Source of the DNA: Arthrobacter woluwensis
GTDB lineage: Bacteria > Actinomycetota > Actinomycetes > Actinomycetales > Micrococcaceae
DNA length: 64,000 nt
Assembly (NCBI RefSeq): GCF_030816155.1
Contig: NZ_JAUSXR010000001.1
Coordinates: 744,001 to 808,000, forward strand
Direction of reading: 5' to 3'
The notes beneath the pieces were generated by a model. That model searched no databases. It was not told the origin of the DNA and saw only the letters and a list, made by a program, of their open reading frames with translations. Positions 44,739-53,647 of this stretch are shown piece after piece. Position 1 is the stretch's first letter. Every line of letters starts with the position of its first letter. Both the position numbers and the translations under genes were made by a program.

Positions 44739-45643
44739 GCGCCACCGAGCCGCGCGGCGTCGCACACCCCGAACGGAAGGTCCCCGCGATGAGCACAGCA
44801 CAGCACAGGACACCCGCACAGCACCAGCCGCCGGCCCCGCACGGCCCCGTGAGCCGCACGCACTCCCGTGTGGACATCATGGGCGTCCACGTCAGCTGCG
44901 TGAACATGGGACGCGCGGTCTCCCTGGTGGAGGAGAGCGTGGACGGGTCGCAGCACGGCTACGTCTGCGTGAGCGACGCCAACGCCCTGCTCCACGCCCG
45001 CGACGACGGCAGCCTGCGGGGCGTGCTCAACGACTCGCTGCTCACGGTCCCCGACGGCATGCCGCTCGTGTGGTCGGGCCGCTGGGCCGGCTCCCATGTG
45101 ATCGACAGGGTGCCCGGGCCCGAGCTCATGCCGGCCGTCCTGCGGCTCTCGGCGGCGCGCGGCTGGTCCAACTACTTCCTCGGCGGCGACGAGGACACCA
45201 TGCGGGCGCTCATCGCCCGCCTCGGGGAGAGCATCCCCGGACTCCAGGTGGCCGGCTGGCACTGCCCACCGTTCCGCGCGCTGAGCGAGGAGGAGGACGA
45301 GGAGATCGTCCGGCGCATCAACGCCTCCGGAGCCACTTTCCTGTGGGTGGGCCTCGGCGCCCCGAAGCAGGAGGCCTGGCTGGGGGCTCACAACCACCGG
45401 CTCACCGTGCCGGTCGCGTTCGGCGTCGGCGGCGCCTTCGCCATGAACGCCGGGACCGTCGGCCGGGCGCCCCGCTGGATGCAGCGCAGCGGGCTCGAGT
45501 GGAGTTACCGGCTCCTGCAGGAGCCCAAGCGACTCTGGCCCCGCTACAGCAAAGTGATCCCCCGGTTCCTGGCAGGGATCGTGGGGGATCCTCCGCATCT
45601 GCTGACCGGCCCGTCCCGGGACCCAGGAGCAAGGACACCCTGA
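44735..45643 (+). CDS. WecG/TagA/CpsF family glycosyltransferase
   Basis: 302-residue GT26 enzyme. Family motifs: SDANALLHARDDG, TVPDGMPLVW, the GLGAPKQEAWL loop and GVGGAFAMNAGTVGRAPRWMQRSG near the C-terminus. GT26 enzymes add ManNAc-type sugars to lipid-linked intermediates of teichoic acid or enterobacterial common antigen. Start is the ATG overlapping the TagD stop; an ATG at 44789 behind GGAAGG is an alternative and would remove 18 disordered residues. Placed next to a TagD homologue, the pair recalls wall teichoic acid linkage genes. Confidence 0.87.
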   Translation: MSATEPRGVAHPERKVPAMSTAQHRTPAQHQPPAPHGPVSRTHSRVDIMGVHVSCVNMGRAVSLVEESVDGSQHGYVCVSDANALLHARDDGSLRGVLNDSLLTVPDGMPLVWSGRWAGSHVIDRVPGPELMPAVLRLSAARGWSNYFLGGDEDTMRALIARLGESIPGLQVAGWHCPPFRALSEEEDEEIVRRINASGATFLWVGLGAPKQEAWLGAHNHRLTVPVAFGVGGAFAMNAGTVGRAPRWMQRSGLEWSYRLLQEPKRLWPRYSKVIPRFLAGIVGDPPHLLTGPSRDPGARTP

Positions 45644-45644
45644 C

Positions 45645-46961
45645 ATGAACACCAGGTCTCGACACAGCACAGCGCATCCGGGGGCAGGGGCCCCGGGAAC
45701 CGTGAAACTCTGGCGCAGGGCAAGCTGGGGCATCGCCGATCAGGTGCTCAACAGTGCCAGCAACTTCGCGATGGGGATCGTCGTGGCGCGCGCCGTCCCC
45801 CTGGCGGACTTCGGCGCCTACGCCCTGGCGTTCGCGGGCTATTCCCTCGCGCTGGGGATCTCGCGTTCGCTGTCCACCGAGCCGTACGCGGTGCGGTACT
45901 CCGCCGTCGACGACGAGCGGGCCCGCGACGCCGCGGGGCGCAGCACGGGCACCGCCCTCCTCATCGGCTCCGGCCTGGGAGCACTGCTCGCCGCGGCAGC
46001 ACCGCTCCTGGACGCGGGAACCCGGCCCCTGGCTCTCGCTCTCGCGGTGAGCCTGCCCGGCCTGATGCTCCAGGACGCCTGGCGGCAGGTGTTCTTCAGC
46101 GCGGCCCGCGGCTCCGGGGCCTTCCTCAACGACTTGCTCTGGCTCCTCTTCATGATCCCCGGTTTCGCCTGGCTCATGCTGTCCTCCTCCCACTCCGTCG
46201 CCGCGTACGTGCTCGCCTGGGGGCTGGCCGGGACCGCCGCGGCGGTCTGCGGACTCCTCCAGGCCAGGCTCTGGCCCAGGCCCGCGAAGATGCCTGCCTG
46301 GGCCAGGGAGCACCGGGGCCTGTGGACGCGGTATCTCGGGGAGAACCTGGCCGTGAACGGCGCCCAGCAAGTGCTCTTCGCCGCCATCGCGGCCGTGGCC
46401 GGCATGGCCGCCCTCGGTCAGCTGAAACTCGCCATGGTGGCGCTCGGACCGGTGTTCGTCCTGGTGCAGGGCGTCGGTGTGGTGGCGGTCCCGGAGGCGG
46501 CCCGCGCGCTCCGGTCGGGTCCGCGCAGCGTGAACCGCGTCCGGCACGGGTCCTCCGGTCTGGTCGCCGGGGGAGCCGCTGTATGGGGCCTGGTGCTGCT
46601 CCTCCTCCCGCTCGGCTGGACGACGGCGCTGCTCGGCCCGCAATGGCCCGCGGCGGCCGTCCTGGTGCTGCCGCTGGTGCTGGTCCAGGTGGGCAACGGG
46701 CTGCGTACCGGGGACGCGGTGATGCTGCGGGCCATGGGACAGGCCCATCGGGGCTTCGTGACCCGCGCGCTCACCTCGGGACTCTCGGCCCTGGCGGGCC
46801 TGCTCGGGGCACTGCTCGCGGCCGCCGATGGCGCGGCCTGGGCGATGGCCGTGGCCGCCGCGCTCTCGGCGTGGCTCTGGGCCGTGCAGTACCGGAGAGG
46901 GTGCGCCGAAGCGGCGCACACCCGCCTCCCCGGCGCCGTCCTGATGGGAAAGGGGGCCTGA
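45645..46961 (+). CDS. Polysaccharide flippase (Wzx-like)
   Basis: 438-residue protein with 12 or more membrane helices and the MATE/Wzx-like pattern of short loops; helix 1 starts at WGIADQVLNSASNFAMGIVV. It should flip the lipid-linked repeat unit across the cytoplasmic membrane. It begins right after the glycosyltransferase stop and is followed 1 nt after its own stop by the co-polymerase gene. Confidence 0.8.
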   Translation: MNTRSRHSTAHPGAGAPGTVKLWRRASWGIADQVLNSASNFAMGIVVARAVPLADFGAYALAFAGYSLALGISRSLSTEPYAVRYSAVDDERARDAAGRSTGTALLIGSGLGALLAAAAPLLDAGTRPLALALAVSLPGLMLQDAWRQVFFSAARGSGAFLNDLLWLLFMIPGFAWLMLSSSHSVAAYVLAWGLAGTAAAVCGLLQARLWPRPAKMPAWAREHRGLWTRYLGENLAVNGAQQVLFAAIAAVAGMAALGQLKLAMVALGPVFVLVQGVGVVAVPEAARALRSGPRSVNRVRHGSSGLVAGGAAVWGLVLLLLPLGWTTALLGPQWPAAAVLVLPLVLVQVGNGLRTGDAVMLRAMGQAHRGFVTRALTSGLSALAGLLGALLAAADGAAWAMAVAAALSAWLWAVQYRRGCAEAAHTRLPGAVLMGKGA

Positions 46962-46962
46962 G

Positions 46963-48678
46963 ATGAACGGCGGATGGTCCGTGGTGTATGCGCTCAGGAA
47001 GCTGTTCACCACGCAATATGTCCTGATCCTGCTGATCACCGTGGCCGGGGTGCTCGGAGGCCTGGCGTTCGGCTACAAGCAGCCGGTCACCTTCACCGCG
47101 CGCACCAGTGTGGTGACGGGGACGTACAGCCTGCCCAGCAACATCGGCATCCAGGGCGTGATCGACAAGACGGGCCCACTGGCCCTCGAACTCCCCGCGG
47201 AGACCCAGGCGATCATCATCGCCAGCCCCGTCATCACGAACGCCGCCTCGGACGCCCTCGGGGTGGACGGCACGGCGGCGCGGGACATGGCCGAATCGGT
47301 GAAGGCGAGCCCGGCCACGGACAACTCCTTCACCATCACGGCCCAGGGCCCCTCCGCGAAGGAGGCCGCGGATTACGCCAACGCCGTGGCCAGCTCGTAC
47401 CTGGCGTACCGGGCTGAGCTGGGGAAGGCGAGCATGAACAAGCTCGCCGGGCAGTACACCGAACAGGCGGACGCCTCCGCGAGCGCCGCCAAGGCTCTGG
47501 ACAAGAGCATCCAGGGGGCCGGCGGAGCGAACACCAGCACCGGCGCGTCCCTCGTGGCGCGGCAGCAGGAACTGCTCAAGCAGGCCGAGCAGGCGCGCGG
47601 CACCGCGGCGTCCCTGACGGCCATGGCCCTGGACTTCAAGGGCGGCGGATCCGTCCTGGAACGGGCCACCGCCGACAAGACCACCCGTTCCCTGAGCCTG
47701 GTGGTCTACGGGCTCCTCGGCCTGGCCGGGGGACTGGGCCTCGGGATCGTGGCCGCAGCCGTGCGGCGCCAGGTCTCACCCCGCATCACCGATCGTCTGG
47801 ACATCGTCCGCACCCTTGAAGGAGTCGCCGTGTTTGCCGAACGAACCGCCGGGGATCCGGCCCTGGGACCGCTGCTCTGGCGGACGCTGTCCCGCATCCT
47901 GCCCCTGGGGCAGGGCCAGTCGGGCACGAGCGTGCTCGCCGTGCAGGCCCTGTCCAGTCCGGCGTCGGGCCTCCGGGCTGCGACGGCGCTCGCCGAGGCG
48001 GCCACCAGCGCGGGGCGCTCGCTCCTGCTCTACACCGAGTCCGGAGAGGCGGCGCGGAAGCTCAGCGGCGCCGACGCGGTCTCCGCGGCAGGGCTGGAAG
48101 AGCTCGACGGCGCCGCCCGGCGTCGTCTGAACGGCCTGTCCCTGAACCAGGCCAGTTACCTGGCGGCCAGTTCCCGGACGCTGCAGGGTGACATGGTCAC
48201 GGTGGTGATCGGCGACCCGTTCGTGTCCTCCGCCGAAGGCCACGCCTCTTTGCCCGAGCACTTCGCCGGACCGGTGCTGCTCTCCGTGGAGGAGGGGACC
48301 GACAGCGCCGACGGCTTGTTCGACGCGGTGGATCAGCTCCGGATGTCCGGCCTGGACGTCGCCGCGGTGGTCCTGACCAAGGCGCCGCGCCGCTTCGGCC
48401 GCTTCCACGGCCGGCGGAAGTCCCGGAGCCCGCAGCGGGCGGGGCTGACCGCGGTGGCATCGGACACTGAGCCCTCCGCCCGGGAGGACCGGGCGCCCGG
48501 CCACGGCTCGGGCCATGGAGCCGGCCACGACTCAGGCCCGGCGTCCGCCGCGGTCGGGACTGCCGGCCCGGCATCCGCCGCAGCCGGGACTGCCGGAGCC
48601 GGGACTGCCGCAGCCGATCCCTCACCGATCGGGAACGCGCGGGTGCCCGGTCGGCCACCCGCACGGGTGCGGTCATGA
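46963..48678 (+). CDS. Wzz-like polysaccharide co-polymerase with degenerate tyrosine-kinase-like domain
   Basis: 571 residues. Two membrane helices (~20-38 and ~245-268) bracket an extracytoplasmic helical domain rich in Ala/Gln/Lys, as in chain-length regulators. The cytoplasmic part (~300-490) aligns in pattern with BY-kinases, but the P-loop position reads LSSPASGLRA instead of a GKS/T motif and the Walker A' position reads LLLYTES. The ~80-residue tail is Gly/His/Ala/Pro-rich with repeated PASAA and GTAG units and no tyrosine cluster. So it probably controls chain length without kinase activity. It starts after AAGGGGG and overlaps the polymerase start (ATGA). Confidence 0.75.
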   Translation: MNGGWSVVYALRKLFTTQYVLILLITVAGVLGGLAFGYKQPVTFTARTSVVTGTYSLPSNIGIQGVIDKTGPLALELPAETQAIIIASPVITNAASDALGVDGTAARDMAESVKASPATDNSFTITAQGPSAKEAADYANAVASSYLAYRAELGKASMNKLAGQYTEQADASASAAKALDKSIQGAGGANTSTGASLVARQQELLKQAEQARGTAASLTAMALDFKGGGSVLERATADKTTRSLSLVVYGLLGLAGGLGLGIVAAAVRRQVSPRITDRLDIVRTLEGVAVFAERTAGDPALGPLLWRTLSRILPLGQGQSGTSVLAVQALSSPASGLRAATALAEAATSAGRSLLLYTESGEAARKLSGADAVSAAGLEELDGAARRRLNGLSLNQASYLAASSRTLQGDMVTVVIGDPFVSSAEGHASLPEHFAGPVLLSVEEGTDSADGLFDAVDQLRMSGLDVAAVVLTKAPRRFGRFHGRRKSRSPQRAGLTAVASDTEPSAREDRAPGHGSGHGAGHDSGPASAAVGTAGPASAAAGTAGAGTAAADPSPIGNARVPGRPPARVRS

Positions 48679-50009
48679 GCACCGTGACCGGGCGGGATCC
48701 GCGCAGCCTGGCCGGGACCCGCGGCGCGACCCGCGACCGGACCGTCCTGAGCCCGGTGGCCGCGACCGTCGTCGTCGCCCTGGTGTGGCTCCTGCTGGAA
48801 CTCAGCGTGCAGCCGTGGTCCCGCTCCGACTCCCTGGGCGGCACGGACAGCAGCAGCCTGCTGAAGGGCGTCGTCCTGCTGGCCTGCCTGCTCGGACTGG
48901 TGGTGTTCACCCCGCCGCGGACGCGGCTGGCGGTCCCACCGGTCTTCCGGATCTACCTGCTGTTCACCGTGGCGGTGATCCTGAGTTCGCTGCTGCTGCC
49001 GTCGAGCCTGACGATCATGGTCCGGGCGGGCCGGTTCATGGCCGGGATCGCCGTGTTGGTCCTCCTGTTCCCCCTCATCAAAGACCGGGCGCACAGCTTC
49101 GTCCGGATCATGTTCGGCGTCCACCTGGTGCTGGGCCTCAGCGTGCTCGCCGGCATGGTGCTCCTGCCGTCGCAGGCGTGGCTGGACGGCCGGAACTTCG
49201 CTCAGGGCGGCCGGCTCATGGGCGCCATCATGCCGATGATGCCGCCGCGGGTGGGGGAGATCGGCGCCGTCGTCCTGGGCCTCGGCATCCTGCTCTGGGC
49301 CCTGCGGCTGCTGCCGCTTCCCATGGCGCTGGGCGCCGTCGCGCTGGGCGCGGCGCTGATCGTGCTCAGCCGCACCCGCACCGCGCCCCTGGCGGCCCTC
49401 ACCGGCCTGCTCCTGGCCGCACTCGCGCTGCGCCGGCATCAGGGCGCCCGACGGATCGCCGCGGTGTTCCTGACCGCCTGTGTGGCGGCCGCGCCCTTCC
49501 TGGGCACCATCTCGACCTGGGCCCTCCGCGGCCAGGACACCAGCCAGCTGGAACGCCTGAGCGGGCGCACGCTGGTCTGGGATTTCATCCTCTCCCAGCC
49601 CATGACCGACCTGACCCGATGGTTCGGTCACGGGCTGGGGGAGAAACGGATCCTCCTGCGCCGCGGCGAAGGGGACATCAATTACATGGCCATCGACAAC
49701 AGCTGGCTGGACTCCTACTGGGAGGCCGGTCTGGTGGGCCTGGTGCTCATCGTGGCGGCGGCACTCGCCGCCCTCCTCTACGCGCTCCGGACCCCGGAGC
49801 CGGGTGCCCGCGCCGTCGCCGCCTTCCTGTGCGGCTACGTCCTGGTGGCATCCATCAACGAGAGCGGCTTGTGTGATCTGTCATCCATGACGCTCCTGCT
49901 CCTGGCCTCCGCGCAGCTCTCGCTGTGCGGGAGGTTCCACACCGAGGGCCTCCCGGCCGGTGACGTGTCCCGGGGACCCAGGCTCAGCATCCTCTCGGGG
50001 AGAAAGTGA
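48675..50009 (+). CDS. O-antigen polymerase / ligase-like membrane protein (Wzy-like)
   Basis: 444-residue protein with about 11 membrane helices and a large extracytoplasmic loop late in the sequence (WFGHGLGEKR ... DNSWLDSYWEAGLVG), the usual Wzy/WaaL layout. Likely joins repeat units outside the membrane. Overlaps the co-polymerase by 4 bp. The secreted propeller protein begins 6 bp after its stop. Confidence 0.8.
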   Translation: MSTVTGRDPRSLAGTRGATRDRTVLSPVAATVVVALVWLLLELSVQPWSRSDSLGGTDSSSLLKGVVLLACLLGLVVFTPPRTRLAVPPVFRIYLLFTVAVILSSLLLPSSLTIMVRAGRFMAGIAVLVLLFPLIKDRAHSFVRIMFGVHLVLGLSVLAGMVLLPSQAWLDGRNFAQGGRLMGAIMPMMPPRVGEIGAVVLGLGILLWALRLLPLPMALGAVALGAALIVLSRTRTAPLAALTGLLLAALALRRHQGARRIAAVFLTACVAAAPFLGTISTWALRGQDTSQLERLSGRTLVWDFILSQPMTDLTRWFGHGLGEKRILLRRGEGDINYMAIDNSWLDSYWEAGLVGLVLIVAAALAALLYALRTPEPGARAVAAFLCGYVLVASINESGLCDLSSMTLLLLASAQLSLCGRFHTEGLPAGDVSRGPRLSILSGRK

Positions 50010-50015
50010 TCCATC

Positions 50016-53000
50016 ATGAAAAGCATCCTCAGGCGTCTGGCCGTGGGAATCGCTGCGGTGGCCGTGGTCCTGGGCATGACCGCCGCCCCCGCATGGGCGA
50101 AGCAGACCACGTTATCGGCGCTGTCCACCCCCACGTGGCAGACCAACGCCACGGTCCGTGCCGTCGCTTACGCAGCCGGGAAGGTCTTCGTGGGCGGTGA
50201 GTTCACCACCGTCCGGCCGCCCGGCGCCGCAGCCGGGGTCTCCGAGACCTCGCGGACCTACCTGGCGGTCTTCGACGCCACCACCGGAAATCTGCTCAGC
50301 AGCGCGCCGCAGCCCAACGGCAAGGTCTGGTCGCTGACCGCTTCGGCGGACGGCACCACCGTCTATGCGGGCGGTGACTTCACCCAGATCTACGGCGCCG
50401 CCCGTGGCCGCATCGCGGCCATCGACACCGCGAGCCTGACGCTGCGCTCCGCCTTCAAGCCGTATGTGGCGTATCGCGTCAGCACCATCGACGTCGCCGG
50501 CCCCACCATCTACCTCGGCGGCAGCTTCACCCAGGTGGCCGGCGTCGACCGTCCGCGGGCCGCGGCCGTCCAGGCCAGCGACGGCGCGCTCCTGCCCTGG
50601 AATCCCGCGCCCGATGCGGATGTGAACTCGGTCAAGGCCTCCCCGGACGGCAGCAAGGTCTACCTCGGCGGCAAATTCGCCTACGTGGGCAGCGTCCACC
50701 GCGAGAGCGTGGCCCTCGTGGACGCCCAGCAAGGCGCGCTGCTCCCGTTCCCGGCCGCGTCGACGCTGCCGGACCGCAACGGTTCCTGCTGGACCAAGGT
50801 GGAGGACATCATCACCCACGGCGACAATGTGTACTTCGCCAACGCCGGCGACGGCGGGGGCTGCTTCGACGGCACCTGGTCCGCTTCGATCAGCACCGGT
50901 CAGCTCAACTGGAAGAACACGTGTCTGGGCGCCACCGAGGCGATCGTCTTCGTGGGGGAATGGCTCTACAAGGGTTCGCACGCCCACGACTGCAGTTCCG
51001 TGGGCGGCTTCCCGCAGGGCCCGAACCGGTTCCTCCTCGCGGAGAAGCCGGACACCGGTGACGTGCAGGGCTGGTACCCGCAGACGAACGCCGGGCCCAG
51101 CACCTACGTCGGACCCTGGGACATGGCCACGGACGGCCAGCACCTCTGGGTGGGCGGCGACTTCACCACGGTCAACGGGGTGGGGCAGCAGGGCCTGACG
51201 ATGTTCGGCTCGGAGAGCGACGCCCCGCCGAAGAAGCCAGCCACGCCGGCGGCTGCCAGCCTCCGGGCCGGTCAGGTCGACGTGCGGGTCACGGCGACGC
51301 TGGACAACGACGACGAATACCTGAACTACAAGGTGTTCCGCAACGGCTCCAGCACCCCGCTGGACGTGCGCACGGTCCGCTCCCGGTTCTGGGACATCCC
51401 CAGCTACCGCATCACGGACCCGGGACTGACGCCGGGCAGCCAGGTGGCGTACCGGGTGGAGGTCACGGACGGCACGAACGTGGTCACGTCCTACTGGACG
51501 CCCTACATCACCGTGGCGAGCCAGAACGCGAGCTACGGGGACAATGTGGTGGCCGATGGGGCGCAGTACTTCTGGCCCACGGATGAGAGCAGCGGCACGT
51601 CCGCTCACGATGCGATCGCCGGCAGCACCCTCACGGGCAACAACCGGACGCAGCTCGGCTCCGCCGGCCCGAACGCCACGTCCAAATCCGTGAACATCCA
51701 GAACTCGAATGCGAGCCTGAACAGTTCGGTGCAGCTCACCGGTCCGAACACGTTCTCCGTGGAAGCCTGGATCAACACCACCAGCCTCTTGGGCGGCAAG
51801 GTGGTCGGCTTCGGCAGCTCCTCCAGCGGGAGCAGCAGCCAGTACGACCGCCATCTCTACGTGGACAGCGGCGGGCGGCCGGTCTTCGGCGTCTACCCCG
51901 GCTACGTGGTCACCGTCCGCGGCGGCAGTGCCGTCAACGACGGCAAGTGGCATCACCTGGTCGGCACGCTGGGTGGCGGCAATGCGACCCTCTACGTCGA
52001 CGGCGTGAGCCAGGGGTCGTCCCCCGCGGCCGGCGCCGAAGGCTACACCGGCTACTGGCGGGTCGGAGCGAACAACCTCAACGGCTGGCCCAACCAGCCG
52101 CTGAACCAGGGCATCGTGGGCCGTGTGTCCCAGGTGGCCGTCTACTCCTCGGCCCTGGACGCCTCCCAAGTGGCCTGGCACAACTCGCTGGGCCGTGGCA
52201 ATCAGGCGCCGGTGGCGGCGTTCACCCCGTCCTGCACGCTCATGGCCTGCTCGTTCAACGCCTCGGCGTCGAACGATCCGGACGGCACCATCAGCTCCTA
52301 CGCCTGGGACTTCGGTGACGGGGCCACGGGCACCGGGGTGACCACCAATCACAACTACGCCTCGGCGGGCACCTGGAACGTGCGCCTGACCGTGACGGAC
52401 AATCTGGGGGCCACCACGGTGACCAGCCAGACGGTGACCACGACGGCGCCGAACCAGCCGCCGGTGGCCAGCGCGACGTCGTCGTGCGCCTATCTGGTCT
52501 GTGACTTCGACGCCTCGGCGTCGAGCGATCCGGACGGCACCATCGCCTCGTACGCCTGGACCTTCGGGGACGGCAGCACGGGCACGGGCGTCAAGCCGCA
52601 GCACGCCTACGCGGCCGCCGGAACGTACACGGCCACCGTGACGGTCACGGACAACGACGGCGCGCAGAACAGCGCCGGGACCACCGTCACCGTCGCGCCG
52701 CAGCCGGCCAACCAGCCGCCCGTCGCGAGTGCCACGGCGTCCTGCACGCAGCTCGCCTGCACGTTCGACGCCTCGGCCTCGAACGATCCGGACGGGAGCA
52801 TCGTCTCCTACGCCTGGACCTTCGGGGACGGCACGACGGGCACGGGTGTCACGCCGAGCCACAGCTACACGGCTCCCGGGGTGTACACCGCGACCGTCAC
52901 CGTGACGGACAACCGCGGAGGCACCGCCAGCGCCAGCAAGCAGCTGGATCTGAGCAATGCGGTCCCGGCCGGCACGGTCCTGGCGAAGGACACCTTCGCA

Positions 53001-53621
53001 CGGACCGTCACCAATGGCTGGGGCACGGCGGACAAGGGCGGGGCGTGGACGGTGAGCGGCACGGCCAGCCGCTACGCGGTCAGCGGCGGACAGGGCACCC
53101 TGACCATGCTGACGGCGGGCAACCAGACCGGGGCGGCGCTGAACGCGTTCTCCGCGCAGGACACCGAGGTCAGCCTGGGCCTGTCCCTGGACAAGCCGGC
53201 GACGGGCGGTGGCGTCTACGTGAGCGTGGACTCCCGGACCATCGCGGGCCAGGGAGCCTACCGTGCCAAGGTCCGGTACATCGCGGCGGGTCGCGTGTAC
53301 CTCTCGCTGATCCGGGTGGACAGCGCCGGGGCGGAGACCGTCCTGGTGCCCGAGACCCAGGTCCTGGCGGCCACCCCGGCCGCCGGCAACACGCTCCAGG
53401 TGAAATTCCTGGTCTCCGGTTCCGGCACCACGACGCTCAAGGCCAAGGCCTGGGACAGCAGTGGCGCCGAACCCGGCGCATGGCAGCTGAGCACCACGGA
53501 CGGCACGGCCGGACTGCAGGCGGCGGGTTCGCCCGCGCTGCGGACCACGCTGTCCGGCTCTTCCACCAATGCACCCGTCCAGGCGCGGGTGACGGACTAC
53601 CTCGTCACCACACCGCGCTGA
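50016..53621 (+). CDS. Giant secreted protein: propeller, LamG and three PKD domains
   Basis: 1201 residues. A Sec signal peptide (1-28, cut after AWA) is followed by a propeller-like region (~30-400) with five GG-x-F blocks (GGEFTTV, GGDFTQI, GGSFTQV, GGKFAYV, GGDFTTV), a fibronectin-III-like segment (~404-505), a LamG/concanavalin-like domain (~508-728) and three PKD repeats (~730-808, 812-893, 897-978), each with a Cys pair such as SCTLMACSF. A C-terminal beta domain (~985-1201) ends in TTPR; no LPXTG or membrane anchor is seen. It sits inside the polysaccharide operon, so a role in binding or organising the extracellular polymer is plausible. No catalytic site is recognised. Confidence 0.83.
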   Translation: MKSILRRLAVGIAAVAVVLGMTAAPAWAKQTTLSALSTPTWQTNATVRAVAYAAGKVFVGGEFTTVRPPGAAAGVSETSRTYLAVFDATTGNLLSSAPQPNGKVWSLTASADGTTVYAGGDFTQIYGAARGRIAAIDTASLTLRSAFKPYVAYRVSTIDVAGPTIYLGGSFTQVAGVDRPRAAAVQASDGALLPWNPAPDADVNSVKASPDGSKVYLGGKFAYVGSVHRESVALVDAQQGALLPFPAASTLPDRNGSCWTKVEDIITHGDNVYFANAGDGGGCFDGTWSASISTGQLNWKNTCLGATEAIVFVGEWLYKGSHAHDCSSVGGFPQGPNRFLLAEKPDTGDVQGWYPQTNAGPSTYVGPWDMATDGQHLWVGGDFTTVNGVGQQGLTMFGSESDAPPKKPATPAAASLRAGQVDVRVTATLDNDDEYLNYKVFRNGSSTPLDVRTVRSRFWDIPSYRITDPGLTPGSQVAYRVEVTDGTNVVTSYWTPYITVASQNASYGDNVVADGAQYFWPTDESSGTSAHDAIAGSTLTGNNRTQLGSAGPNATSKSVNIQNSNASLNSSVQLTGPNTFSVEAWINTTSLLGGKVVGFGSSSSGSSSQYDRHLYVDSGGRPVFGVYPGYVVTVRGGSAVNDGKWHHLVGTLGGGNATLYVDGVSQGSSPAAGAEGYTGYWRVGANNLNGWPNQPLNQGIVGRVSQVAVYSSALDASQVAWHNSLGRGNQAPVAAFTPSCTLMACSFNASASNDPDGTISSYAWDFGDGATGTGVTTNHNYASAGTWNVRLTVTDNLGATTVTSQTVTTTAPNQPPVASATSSCAYLVCDFDASASSDPDGTIASYAWTFGDGSTGTGVKPQHAYAAAGTYTATVTVTDNDGAQNSAGTTVTVAPQPANQPPVASATASCTQLACTFDASASNDPDGSIVSYAWTFGDGTTGTGVTPSHSYTAPGVYTATVTVTDNRGGTASASKQLDLSNAVPAGTVLAKDTFARTVTNGWGTADKGGAWTVSGTASRYAVSGGQGTLTMLTAGNQTGAALNAFSAQDTEVSLGLSLDKPATGGGVYVSVDSRTIAGQGAYRAKVRYIAAGRVYLSLIRVDSAGAETVLVPETQVLAATPAAGNTLQVKFLVSGSGTTTLKAKAWDSSGAEPGAWQLSTTDGTAGLQAAGSPALRTTLSGSSTNAPVQARVTDYLVTTPR
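52204..52950 (+). repeat. Triplicated PKD coding repeat
   Basis: Three tandem ~247-bp units within the preceding gene share long nearly identical stretches, for example ACGCCTCGGCGTCGA followed by GATCCGGACGG in each. The high DNA identity points to recent duplication and makes unit-number variation likely. Confidence 0.75.
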
Positions 53622-53647
53622 CACCGGATCCACAAAGGAGCATGACC

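Noticed and set aside
52204..52950. PKD repeats as a CRISPR or mobile repeat
   Set aside because: Units are ~247 bp, in frame and encode PKD folds; no spacers.
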